Source of the DNA: Urophycis tenuis
Taxonomy: Eukaryota > Chordata > Actinopteri > Gadiformes > Phycidae
NCBI GenBank assembly: GCA_036785325.1
Contig: JAXIVH010000107.1
Coordinates: 506,205 to 570,204, forward strand
Length of the DNA stretch: 64,000 nucleotides
Direction of reading: 5' to 3'
Under the pieces are notes generated by a model, which saw nothing but the letters and a program-made list of their open reading frames with translations, did no database searches and had not been told where the DNA came from. Within the stretch, counting starts at the first letter, position 1, and each line of letters starts with the position of its first letter. This document shows, in pieces, positions 15,001 to 25,514 of the stretch. Made by a program: the position numbers and the translations under genes.

Positions 15001-18000
15001 CACTATGGTAAGATCAGAAGAGAGTTTAAAACATGCAAACCCTTTCAAAACGGATGGATTGAATTAACATCACTTTCAAACGTTAACGTTGAAAACAAAT
15101 GACCCATCTAAATTCATGACTGGCTAAATTCCATTTAAACTGTGTACAGCTTTTTGAACAATCAAGTGGAGTACAAATGTTATCTCTGTTTATATAAGAT
15201 ATTTATATCTCTATACGGTACTGTTCGGTACTGTTCTTCCCTTCTGCACTGCCTTTTCTTATCCCAGAGTATTGCAACAAATGCAATTTCCCTCAGGAAT
15301 CATTCAAGTATGCCTGTCTGTCTGTGTTTCTGAGTACTGTATGCAATTACTGCTCATAGGACCAACATGCAACAAGATTAGGCACAACAAAGCAAACAAC
15401 CACAAAGATATCCCAAACATGCTGAAGAAATCAATAAATATGGAATGTATAGGAATGGTACCAAAGAATGACATGCAGTAAAAGCTAAGTGAAAGACTTA
15501 AAATGAGAAGAGACGTCAACTTACCACTGTGATAACAGTTGATTCCAGTTTTTGAAATGCTGCACTTGTTTGGTTTGTTAGTTCTGAAGTGAAAACCTCT
15601 GATATGGTAGCCGTCAACTCAAAAGATACAGGAGGAAGTGAGCGTGTTGTAGCTTGAGTTGTAGAAATGGCTGTTTCTTTTGTCATTGGAGTTGTGTTTG
15701 TTGTTGGTGCTGCAGTTGTTGCGGTTGGTGTTCCTGTGAAAGAACTTGTTACTTTACTGTACATAACCGTGGGAATCAGAGAAAAGCGTTATACCTGAGC
15801 GACAAGGCATTTGTTATTAACACAATGTACCATTGCTGTTTGTTTTCTCATAGAATCATTAATGGTAAGTGTGAGCATACTTGTGACAGAAAAAGAATCA
15901 GGATCAAATGAGAGTCCGCCAGCAGGGGTGTTGGTTGCTGCAGTTGTCATGGTTTGCAATACATCACTAGCTGTAGGGATCACTGCAGCTGTCTCATTGA
16001 ATACAAGCTGTACATCTATTGTCGTGTTTCCATTGGGGGACGGACTGAAAAACAGATTGCATTCATGACGCAAAAATTCAAATGAAAAACAAGTTGAAAG
16101 CATCACACCATAACTTCAATGCAAACCATCTAAAATGACCTTTAGTTAAGCAGGACCATTTACCTGAATCCCTGAACATTGGTGGTGATGAAAGCCGTAC
16201 CATAGACCGCCAGAAAGATCCCGTCACACTATGGTAAGATCAGAAGAGAGTTTAAAACATGCAAACCCTTTCAAAACGGATGGATTGAATTAACATCACT
16301 TTCAAACGTTAACGTTGAAAACAAATGACCCATCTAAATTCATGACTGGCTAAATTCCATTTAAACTGTGTACAGCTTTTTGAACAATCAAGTGGAGTAC
16401 AAATGTTATCTCTGTTTATATAAGATATTTATATCTCTATACGGTACTGTTCGGTACTGTTCTTCCCTTCTGCACTGCCTTTTCTTATCCCAGAGTATTG
16501 CAACAAATGCAATTTCCCTCAGGAATCATTCAAGTATGCCTGTCTGTCTGTGTTTCTGAGTACTGTATGCAATTACTGCTCATAGGACCAACATGCAACA
16601 AGATTAGGCACAACAAAGCAAACAACCACAAAGATATCCCAAACATGCTGAAGAAATCAATAAATATGGAATGTATAGGAATGGTACCAAAGAATGACAT
16701 GCAGTAAAAGCTAAGTGAAAGACTTAAAATGAGAAGAGACGTCAACTTACCACTGTGATAACAGTTGATTCCAGTTTTTGAAATGCTGCACTTGTTTGGT
16801 TTGTTAGTTCTGAAGTGAAAACCTCTGATATGGTAGCCGTCAACTCAAAAGATACAGGAGGAAGTGAGCGTGTTGTAGCTTGAGTTGTAGAAATGGCTGT
16901 TTCTTTTGTCATTGGAGTTGTGTTTGTTGTTGGTGCTGCAGTTGTTGCGGTTGGTGTTCCTGTGAAAGAACTTGTTACTTTACTGTACATAACCATGGGA
17001 ATCTGAGAAAAGCGTTATACCTGAGCGACAAGGCATTTGTTATTAACACAATGTACCATTGCTGTTTGTTTTCTCATAGAATCATTAATGGTAAGTGTGA
17101 GCATACTTGTGACAGAAAAAGAATCAGGATCAAATGAGAGTCCGCCAGCAGGGGTGTTGGTTGCTGCAGTTGTCATGGTTTGCAATACATCACTAGCTGT
17201 AGGGATCACTGCAGCTGTCTCATTGAATACAAGCTGTACATCTATTGTCGTGTTTCCATTGGGGGACGGACTGAAAAACAGATTGCATTCATGACGCAAA
17301 AATTCAAATGAAAAACAAGTTGAAAGCATCACACCATAACTTCAATGCAAACCATCTAAAATGACCTTTAGTTAAGCAGGACCATTTACCTGAATCCCTG
17401 AACATTGGTGGTGATGAAAGCCGTACCATAGACCGCCAGAAAGATCCCGTCACACTATGGTAAGATCAGAAGAGAGTTTAAAACATGCAAACCCTTTCAA
17501 AACGGATGGATTGAATTAACATCACTTTCAAACGTTAACGTTGAAAACAAATGACCCATCTAAATTCATGACTGGCTAAATTCCATTTAAACTGTGTACA
17601 GCTTTTTGAACAATCAAGTGGAGTACAAATGTTATCTCTGTTTATATAAGATATTTATATCTCTATACGGTACTGTTCGGTACTGTTCTTCCCTTCTGCA
17701 CTGCCTTTTCTTATCCCAGAGTATTGCAACAAATGCAATTTCCCTCAGGAATCATTAAAGTATGCCTGTCTGTCTGTGTTTCTGAGTACTGTATGCAATT
17801 ACTGCTCATAGGACCAACATGCAACAAGATTAGGCACAACAAAGCAAACAACCACAAAGATATCCCAAACATGCTGAAGAAATCAATAAATATGGAATGT
17901 ATAGGAATGGTACCAAAGAATGACATGCAGTAAAAGCTAAGTGAAAGACTTAAAATGAGAAGAGACGTCAACTTACCACTGTGATAACAGTTGATTCGAG

Positions 18001-20637
18001 TTTTTGAAATGCTGCACTTGTTTGGTTTGTTAGTTCTGAAGTGAAAACCTCTGATATGGTAGCCGTCAACTCAAAAGATACAGGAGGAAGTGAGCGTGTT
18101 GTAGCTTGAGTTGTAGAAATGGCTGTTTCTTTTGTCATTGGAGTTGTGTTTGTTGTTGGTGCTGCAGTTGTTTTGGTTGGTGTTCCTGTGAAAGAACTTG
18201 TTACTTTACTGTACATAACCGTGGGAATCAGAGAAAAGCGTTATACCTGAGCGACAAGGCATTTGTTATTAACACAATGTACCATTGCTGTTTGTTTTCT
18301 CATAGAATCATTAATGGTAAGTGTGAGCATACTTGTGACAGAAAAAGAATCAGGATCAAATGAGAGTCCGCCAGCAGGGGTGTTGGTTGCTGCAGTTGTC
18401 ATGGTTTGCAATACATCACTAGCTGTAGGGATCACTGCAGCTGTCTCATTGAATACAAGCTGTACATCTATTGTCGTGTTTCCATTGGGGGACGGACTGA
18501 AAAACAGATTGCATTCATGACGCAAAAATTCAAATGAAAAACAAGTTGAAAGCATCACACCATAACTTCAATGCAAACCATCTAAAATGACCTTTAGTTA
18601 AGCAGGACCATTTACCTGAATCCCTGAACATTGGTGGTGATGAAAGCCGTACCATAGACCGCCAGAAAGATCCCGTCACACTATGGTAAGATCAGAAGAG
18701 AGTTTAAAACATGCAAACCCTTTCAAAACGGATGGATTGAATTAACATCACTTTCAAACGTTAACGTTGAAAACAAATGACCCATCTAAATTCATGACTG
18801 GCTAAATTCCATTTAAACTGTGTACAGCTTTTTGAACAATCAAGTGGAGTACAAATGTTATCTCTGTTTATATAAGATATTTATATCTCTATACGGTACT
18901 GTTCGGTACTGTTCTTCCCTTCTGCACTGCCTTTTCTTATCCCAGAGTATTGCAACAAATGCAATTTCCCTCAGGAATCATTAAAGTATGCCTGTCTGTC
19001 TGTGTTTCTGAGTACTGTATGCAATTACTGCTCATAGGACCAACATGCAACAAGATTAGGCACAACAAAGCAAACAACCACAAAGATATCCCAAACATGC
19101 TGAAGAAATCAATAAATATGGAATGTATAGGAATGGTACCAAAGAATGACATGCAGTAAAAGCTAAGTGAAAGACTTAAAATGAGAAGAGACGTCAACTT
19201 ACCACTGTGATAACAGTTGATTCGAGTTTTTGAAATGCTGCACTTGTTTGGTTTGTTAGTTCTGAAGTGAAAACCTCTGATATGGTAGCCGTCAACTCAA
19301 AAGATACAGGAGGAAGTGAGCGTGTTGTAGCTTGAGTTGTAGAAATGGCTGTTTCTTTTGTCATTGGAGTTGTGTTTGTTGTTGGTGCTGCAGTTGTTTT
19401 GGTTGGTGTTCCTGTGAAAGAACTTGTTACTTTACTGTACATAACCGTGGGAATCAGAGAAAAGCGTTATACCTGAGCGACAAGGCATTTGTTATTAACA
19501 CAATGTACCATTGCTGTTTGTTTTCTCATAGAATCATTAATGGTAAGTGTGAGCATACTTGTGACAGAAAAAGAATCAGGATCAAATGAGAGTCCGCCAG
19601 CAGGGGTGTTGGTTGCTGCAGTTGTCATGGTTTGCAATACATCACTAGCTGTAGGGATCACTGCAGCTGTCTCATTGAATACAAGCTGTACATCTATTGT
19701 CGTGTTTCCATTGGGGGACGGACTGAAAAACAGATTGCATTCATGACGCAAAAATTCAAATGAAAAACAAGTTGAAAGCATCACACCATAACTTCAATGC
19801 AAACCATCTAAAATGACCTTTAGTTAAGCAGGACCATTTACCTGAATCCCTGAACATTGGTGGTGATGAAAGCCGTACCATAGACCGCCAGAAAGATCCC
19901 GTCACACTATGGTAAGATCAGAAGAGAGTTTAAAACATGCAAACCCTTTCAAAACGGATGGATTGAATTAACATCACTTTCAAACGTTAACGTTGAAAAC
20001 AAATGACCCATCTAAATTCATGACTGGCTAAATTCCATTTAAACTGTGTACAGCTTTTTGAACAATCAAGTGGAGTACAAATGTTATCTCTGTTTATATA
20101 AGATATTTATATCTCTATACGGTACTGTTCGGTACTGTTCTTCCCTTCTGCACTGCCTTTTCTTATCCCAGAGTATTGCAACAAATGCAATTTCCCTCAG
20201 GAATCATTCAAGTATGCCTGTCTGTCTGTGTTTCTGAGTACTGTATGCAATTACTGCTCATAGGACCAACATGCAACAAGATTAGGCACAACAAAGCAAA
20301 CAACCACAAAGATATCCCAAACATGCTGAAGAAATCAATAAATATGGAATGTATAGGAATGGTACCAAAGAATGACATGCAGTAAAAGCTAAGTGAAAGA
20401 CTTAAAATGAGAAGAGACGTCAACTTACCACTGTGATAACAGTTGATTCCAGTTTTTGAAATGCTGCACTTGTTTGGTTTGTTAGTTCTGAAGTGAAAAC
20501 CTCTGATATGGTAGCCGTCAACTCAAAAGATACAGGAGGAAGTGAGCGTGTTGTAGCTTGAGTTGTAGAAATGGCTGTTTCTTTTGTCATTGGAGTTGTG
20601 TTTGTTGTTGGTGCTGCAGTTGTTGTGGTTGGTGTTC
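1..20637 (-). CDS. SEA modules 3-19: seventeen near-identical 146-residue modules
   Basis: Exon 1/exon 2/exon 3 on the minus strand, N- to C-terminal. M3 20429-20637/19842-19906/19559-19722; M4 19203-19411/18616-18680/18333-18496; M5 17977-18185/17390-17454/17107-17270; M6 16751-16959/16164-16228/15881-16044; M7 15525-15733/14938-15002/14655-14818; M8 14299-14507/13712-13776/13429-13592; M9 13073-13281/12486-12550/12203-12366; M10 11847-12055/11260-11324/10977-11140; M11 10621-10829/10043-10107/9760-9923; M12 9404-9612/8817-8881/8534-8697; M13 8178-8386/7591-7655/7308-7471; M14 6952-7160/6365-6429/6082-6245; M15 5726-5934/5139-5203/4856-5019; M16 4500-4708/3913-3977/3630-3793; M17 3274-3482/2687-2751/2404-2567; M18 2048-2256/1461-1525/1178-1341; M19 822-1030/235-299/1-115 (cut by the edge). 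Each has sequons TNTT, TNQTS, GNTT and FNET. The only protein change I see is one linker residue (Ala, or Thr in M3, Lys in M4 and M5), plus Ala-Thr to Ile/Thr changes in M11. In place of the autoproteolytic G-S-V-V-V turn the domain reads PNGNTTIDV, so self-cleavage is unlikely. Confidence 0.8.
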
Positions 20638-21344
20638 CTGTGAAAGAACTTGTTACTTTACTGTACATAACCGTGGGAATCAGAGAAAAGCGTTATACCT
20701 GAGCGACAAGGCATTTGTTATTAACACAATGTACCATTGCTGTTTGTTTTCTCATAGAATCATTAATGGTAAGTGTGAGCATACTTGTGACAGAAAAAGA
20801 ATCAGGATCAAATGAGAGTCCGCCAGCAGGGGTGTTGGTTGCTGCAGTTGTCATGGTTTGCAATACATCACTAGCTGTAGGGATCACTGCAGCTGTCTCA
20901 TTGAATACAAGCTGTACATCTATTGTCGTGTTTCCATTGGGGGACGGACTGAAAAACAGATTGCATTCATGACGCAAAAATTCAAATGAAAAACAAGTTG
21001 AAAGCATCACACCATAACTTCAATGCAAACCATCTAAAATGACCTTTAGTTAAGCAGGACCATTTACCTGAATCCCTGAACATTGGTGGTGATGAAAGCC
21101 GTACCATAGACCGCCAGAAAGATCCCGTCACACTATGGTAAGATCAGAAGAGAGTTTAAAACATGCAAACCCTTTCAAAACGGATGGATTGAATTAACAT
21201 CACTTTCAAACGTTAACGTTGAAAACAAATGACCCATCTAAATTCATGACTGGCTAAATTCCATTTAAACTGTGTACAGCTTTTTGAACAATCAAGTGGA
21301 GTACAAATGTTATCTCTGTTTATATAAGATATTTATATCTCTAT
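1..21344. repeat. 1226-bp tandem repeat array (about 17.4 units)
   Basis: The period is exactly 1226 bp: position 1 matches position 1227, and landmarks recur at 813, 2039, 3265 and so on. One unit is 1217 bp, through loss of 9 bp near 10380. Units differ by only a handful of substitutions, in introns and exons alike. Each unit holds 438 nt of coding exon and introns of 147, 522 and 119 nt. Similarity drops abruptly at about 21344, beyond which only diverged copies remain. The array continues past the left edge, so the true copy number is unknown. Confidence 0.97.
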
Positions 21345-21837
21345 CTCTCTCTTCCCTTCTGCACTGCCTTTTCTTATCCCAGAGTATTGCAACAAATGCA
21401 ATTTGGCTCAGGGATCATTAAAGTATGCCTGTCTGTCTGTGTTTCTGAGTACTGTATGCAATTACTGCTCATAGGACCAACATGCAGAAAGATTAGGCAC
21501 AACAAAGCAAACAACCACAAAGATATCCCAAACATGCTGAAGAAATCAATGAATATGGAATGTATAGGAATGGGGAGAAACGTCAACTTACCACTGTGAT
21601 AACATTTGATTCCAGTTCTTGAAATGCTGCACTTGATTGGTTTGTTAGTTCTGAAGTGAAAACCTCTGATATGGTAGCCGTCAACTCAAAAGATACTGGA
21701 GGAAGTGAGGGTGTTGTAGCTTGAGTTGTAGAATTTGTTGTTTCTTTTTTCGTTGGAGTTGTTGGTTTGTTGTTGTTGTTTGTTGTTGGTGCTGCAGTTG
21801 TTGTGTTTGGCGTTCCTGAGAAAGAACATGTTACTTG

Positions 21838-21876
<39 letters not shown>

Positions 21877-23265
21877 ACTGTACATACGCGTGGGAATTAG
21901 AGAAAAGCGTTATACCCGAGAAAACCAGCATTTGATGTTTGCACAATAACCCTAAGAGTGCTTAGACGTTGGGAGATGTAGATATATGGTCAATATGGGG
22001 TTGGCATGAGGTTTTCTTTTTTTTCTTTCTGTTTTTTTTCTTTCTTTTTTGTATAATAATCTTTTGGTGGTGGTGGGGGGGGGGGGGTTAGGTAGAAGAT
22101 GGGTGCTATGCAGTGTTCAGGTTAACCCTGAACAAATGAGTCTTGAGTCTTTTCCAGAAGATAGGGGGTGACTCCGCAGTCCTGACATGGCAGGGAGCCT
22201 GTTTCATAACTGTGGTGCCAAAACTGAGATTTATTTATTTTTTTCCTTCAATTGTTTTCAGCGGTGTACAAAAAATGCGTACTTATCACAGCAACAGAGC
22301 GAGAATCAAACAGGATATTTCCAACGGAGCACCCTGCAGCTGTCCTCAAGGTCTCCTCTACATCACTAGCTGAAGGGATTTCCTCCGCTGGGGCTGTCTC
22401 ATTGAATACAAGCTCCAACTCTGTTGTAGTGTTTCCGTCCGGTGAGGATCTGAGAAACGGACCGCAAAACAATGCAAATTTAGTTGTGTCATTGTAATTT
22501 CATCAAATATTTTGGATTGTTTATTGTTATTATACATTTTATTACACTGTTTTTTTTACCTGAATTCACGGAATTTACTGCGGTCAAAAATGGATCCAAA
22601 TTTGTCCCGGTAGATCAAATCGCACTATAAAAGGGAAATATGGCGTATAAACTTTTACTATTATCTTCATGTAATTCCATTAGTTGAAAACCCCTTCAAA
22701 GCACTTTATAGTTGTCTTGCATTGTTAATATAAAAAGCTTTGTAGTTTTGCATTTTGATGAATTACAAACTTACCACTGTAACAACTGTGCATGCCAGTG
22801 AGTGGCATTGTCCAAATGTTTGGTAGATATAGTCTTGCTTGAAAGCAAACTTGACTATAACTACCAACACAAATGATGGCGGAGCCATGGTTGGAGTTGA
22901 TTGGTTGTTTGTGGTGTTTGAGGTGGTGTTAAATGGTTTGTTCATTGTGGTCGATCCAGTTGAGTTTGTTGGTGGGACTATGGCGAGGGTCACCATAATG
23001 AAACCTGTTTTTACATAGCATGATTATTTCCTGGATTTTTATGGACACACACCACGAGATGTATTCTCATGAATCAATGGTGTTATTCTCTGAATATTTC
23101 TAATCTTCCAGGTGGTTTAATCTTCAACATAAACTTTATTGAAATGAAATGTCAACATTAATTAATAAAGATCAGGGAATTGTATTAGCAGTAATATGTT
23201 CACTTACCCATCACAACTAGCATTGTTGCCATGGATTGCTCCACAGCCATCCTGTGTTGAGCCAT
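1..23265 (-). CDS. SEA-array mucin-like glycoprotein, 5' part (continues off left edge)
   Basis: This is the gene model read from splice sites. A first coding exon is followed by 19 SEA modules in one frame, giving about 2800 residues inside the window; the stop codon and any transmembrane or GPI segment lie beyond position 1. SEA domains occur in extracellular, heavily O-glycosylated proteins such as membrane mucins. Each module has a linker of about 35 residues rich in Thr, Ser, Asn and Pro, then a SEA fold split over three exons. The phases are symmetric: exon 3 ends in phase 1 and every exon 1 begins with two bases, so modules can be added or lost without a frameshift. The architecture recalls the SEA arrays of MUC16, but orthology cannot be shown. 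No broken copy was seen. What is inferred is that all exons are used together in one transcript; the exon 3 donor (GTATGC, or GTACGC in module 1) is weak but conserved between diverged modules. Confidence 0.82.
20785..21815 (-). CDS. SEA module 2 (hybrid of diverged and array sequence)
   Basis: Exon 1 (21592-21815, 224 nt) is a diverged copy with a longer Asn/Lys-containing linker (TTNNNNKPTTPTKKE) and a SEA N-terminal half close to that of the array. Exon 2 (21068-21132) and exon 3 (20785-20948) are identical in type to the array copies. The module totals 453 nt, 151 residues, in frame. The change from diverged to array-type sequence falls inside the intron at about 21344, which marks the edge of the homogenised array. 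Confidence 0.75.
21840..21873. repeat. (TA)n microsatellite in mucin-gene intron
   Basis: A pure AT dinucleotide run in the intron between SEA module 1 exon 3 and SEA module 2 exon 1. A pyrimidine-rich stretch (about 22011-22050) and a G run (about 22075-22087) follow in the same intron. Confidence 0.9.
22283..23004 (-). CDS. SEA module 1 (most diverged), three exons
   Basis: Exons are 22775-23004 (230 nt), 22560-22624 (65 nt) and 22283-22449 (167 nt), together 462 nt or 154 residues. Exon 1 holds a Ser/Thr/Asn linker and a poorly conserved SEA N-terminal part. Exon 2 encodes CDLIYRDKFGSIFDRSKFREF, a good match to the middle of a SEA domain (key residues Cys1, Tyr5, Phe9, Phe20). Exon 3 has DGNTT, LVFNET and FDSRSV, the usual second half. 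The splice phases are identical to those of the array modules although the sequence is far diverged, which independently supports the exon model. This copy has not taken part in the recent homogenisation. Confidence 0.72.
23208..23265 (-). CDS. First coding exon: start codon and signal-peptide beginning
   Basis: On the minus strand an ATG at 23265 opens a 58-nt exon ending in a strong donor (G|GTAAGTG) in phase 1. It joins in frame to the exon at 22775-23004. The junction creates the hydrophobic run MLVVMGFIMVTLAIV, followed by PPTNST, which looks like a signal peptide of about 31 residues leading into a Ser/Thr-rich linker. The ATG directly follows TTACAG, a possible acceptor, so an upstream 5' UTR exon may exist. 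A later in-frame Met (MATMLVV) could also be the start. Confidence 0.66.
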
Positions 23266-23327
23266 CTGTAACACACAATATGAATAAATTATATCATAAT
23301 TATAATAGGTTATTAGCTGATTGAAAG

Positions 23328-23330
<3 letters not shown>

Positions 23331-23379
<49 letters not shown>
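23331..23379. repeat. (TA)n microsatellite upstream of the mucin gene
   Basis: About 50 bp of pure AT dinucleotide between the first coding exon of the SEA gene and the left end of the long inverted-arm element. It occupies the position where a promoter for the minus-strand gene might be expected. Confidence 0.9.
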
Positions 23380-23382
<3 letters not shown>

Positions 23383-23397
23383 GGCATGCCGTTCAGG

Positions 23398-23700
23398 TAA
23401 TTAATCTTTGAATATATTGAATGAAACCTTGAATATATGGAATGAAACTTTGAATATATGGAGTGAACCTTTGAATATATTGAATGAAACCTTGAATATA
23501 TGGAAAGAAACTTTGTATGGAATGAAATTTTGAATATATGGAGTGAACCTTTGAATATATTGAATGAAACTTGAATATATGGAGTGAACCTTTGAATATA
23601 TTGAATGAAACTTTGAATATATGGAATGAAAGTTTGAATATATATGGAGTGAACCTTTGAATATATTGAATTAAACTTTGAATATATTGAATGAAACTTG
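23398..23700. repeat. AT-rich minisatellite, left arm
   Basis: Irregular head-to-tail units of the form TTGAATATATNGANTGAA(A)C of about 20-25 bp. The same units in inverted orientation form 28615-28970. Confidence 0.9.
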
Positions 23701-23906
23701 ACTGACGTCAGACTTCACGGCAGTGCCATCTTATGTAACTTGTGGATGCTGCAGCTAGCTGGATGCATAGACATCCTATTAGGTAGACGCAACATTGGCT
23801 GCTGCCAAACGAGAAATTCGGCCGCCATATTGGTATGGGGATCAGGAGCCGGCGAGCAGCATTGACAGCAATAGTTGACAGGTAGCGTCTACAGAAGAAA
23901 ACAAGG

Positions 23907-23986
23907 ATGCCGGGCTGGTGTTCAGCGTATTCCTGCTCAAATGAGCGGAGCGTCGAAAATAGGAATCGGGGGATTACTTTTCACAA
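23907..23986 (+). pseudogene. THAP zinc-finger first exon (isolated)
   Basis: An ATG opens an 80-nt open segment that starts MPGWCSAYSCSN and ends ITFHK. This has the C-x4-C spacing with following Asn, and the Phe-His, of the start of a THAP domain (a C2CH zinc finger found in P-element and Kolobok transposases and in host THAP proteins). It ends at a plausible donor, CACAA|GTAAGA, in phase 2, exactly where THAP exons commonly break before Phe-Pro. I found no continuation in the following 3 kb, so this is probably the remnant of a deleted transposase gene. No frame break is visible inside it. Confidence 0.58.
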
Positions 23987-25268
23987 GTAAGATTTAACAC
24001 TAACACACTATTGGTTGTAATATATTACCACAGAGTTGAGAAGGAGTACTGAAATCGTAGCCAGCTAGGCTAACAAACAAGAGTATGACCGTAATAGAAT
24101 TGCTTGTCAATAAAATGAATGAAGTGAAGAAATGACATACTTGAACAACATAAAGTTGAAATAGATGTTGAAGATAAAGATTGTAAAAGCCAACAGGGGT
24201 AAAAGTTAGGACCACAGTCCAGATTGTGTGTGTGTGTGGGGGGGGGGGGGGGGGGGGGGGGTGTATTAGCGCTAGCTAACTAGACAATCAGATGGACAGT
24301 GGCTATACATTATAGCTAGTCTATCTTTCCTATGGTGGCATCATGCCCTCAGTGTGCATATTGTATCTCCCTCTGTCTCTCTCTCAACTCTCCTTCTTAC
24401 CTCTTCTCTCGTCATGTCGTTCAACTCCCTCTTCTCCCTCTTACCTCTACTCTCTGTCATGACGTTCAACTCCCTCTTCTTCCTCTCTCTCTCGACTCTC
24501 CCTCTCTTGCCTTTTCTCTCTATAGTGTAACACTCTGTAGTACCATTGATTCACTTATTAATACTAACCATCATGAAACTTATAGCACGCCTAACCCACT
24601 CTATATATCTCTCTCTCTTCCCACTTACCTCACTTGTGAGGTAAACCATTACCAGTCATCAGCCATCCTTGTATTTGGCCCTCATCGCACCTGAAGTCCC
24701 ATCCTATGACTCCCTACCATCGCCTGTTGCTGTCCCCTTGACCGGATTCGTGGCCTGCGCTACCTAGGGATCCACTACTGCCCTATGACAAGTCATCCCT
24801 ACACTGGACTGTTTGAACTTTCTGACACTAAATGGGATTCATGCATTATCATACTGGTTATGTAACCATCCTACATCTTTGTTACATACACCCCAGGTGG
24901 CTCTAGACAACATGTTCTATTCTCTACACCTAACTAACCTATTCATTTATCATGTATACAAACCTTACTGCCCTGTAACTGACCCTAGGCAGATGGGTCA
25001 GGCCCTTGAGTCGTAGATCTGCATGAGGTTTCTTCCTATATGTATCTCCAATTATAGGGAGTTTTTCCTCGCCCCTGTTACATATGGGCTCTCTCCATGG
25101 GCGCAGGTTTGGTTTGAAATGTGCTGGGGACAGAGACGCATTCGGAAGTGCATTTTCAGAAGTGCTGGGTACAATGACGCGCATTCATTTTTTTCCCCCT
25201 TTCGCGCAGGTCATGTTAATTAATAAAAATGTATACAAATTTGTGATGACACACACACACACACACAC
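23987..25268. other. Non-coding stretch with simple repeats
   Basis: No convincing gene. It contains a TG/G run at 24228-24262, a pyrimidine-rich zone at 24355-24525 with two imperfect copies of a unit around CGTTCAACTCCCTCTTCT, and at about 24990-25085 a segment resembling a dispersed fish repeat (TTTCTTCCTATATG... GGGAGTTTTTCCTCGCC). The (CA)n tract is at 25247-25269. Confidence 0.6.
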
Positions 25269-25514
25269 AGACGCGATGTCTTGACTATGCTCACGCACAG
25301 AGCTCTAATACTTTTCATTGGATAATGTGATTCAGATAGGTGCAGTTCATGGCCGTGTCTACCTGCTGAATATAACCGCTGTGAAACAATCGGGAAATAA
25401 CGTTTAATTTCTCTGATTAACGGCTTTATCGAGACCGGCGCTCGCTCTCTGTTATTGTTACTCTATGTCTCTCTACCAAAGTGCTCTGTCTCTCCGTCTC
25501 TCTCTCGTCATCGG
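25269..25514 (+). repeat. Dispersed repeat, copy A (matches 52177-52414)
   Basis: Starts at AGACGCGATGTC and ends at CATCGG. The segment is closely similar, in the same orientation, to 52177-52414 and has small indels. The second copy lies between the Helitron promoter and its first coding exon, so this may be a fragment of a related element. No coding content. Confidence 0.85.

Noticed and set aside
1..21344. Possible CRISPR array, rDNA or satellite DNA
   Set aside because: Units are 1226 bp with no spacers, no rRNA similarity, and contain coding exons with intact splice sites.
24332..24694. 120-residue plus-strand frame rich in Leu and Ser
   Set aside because: Runs through a CT-rich low-complexity zone; no domain or splice support.
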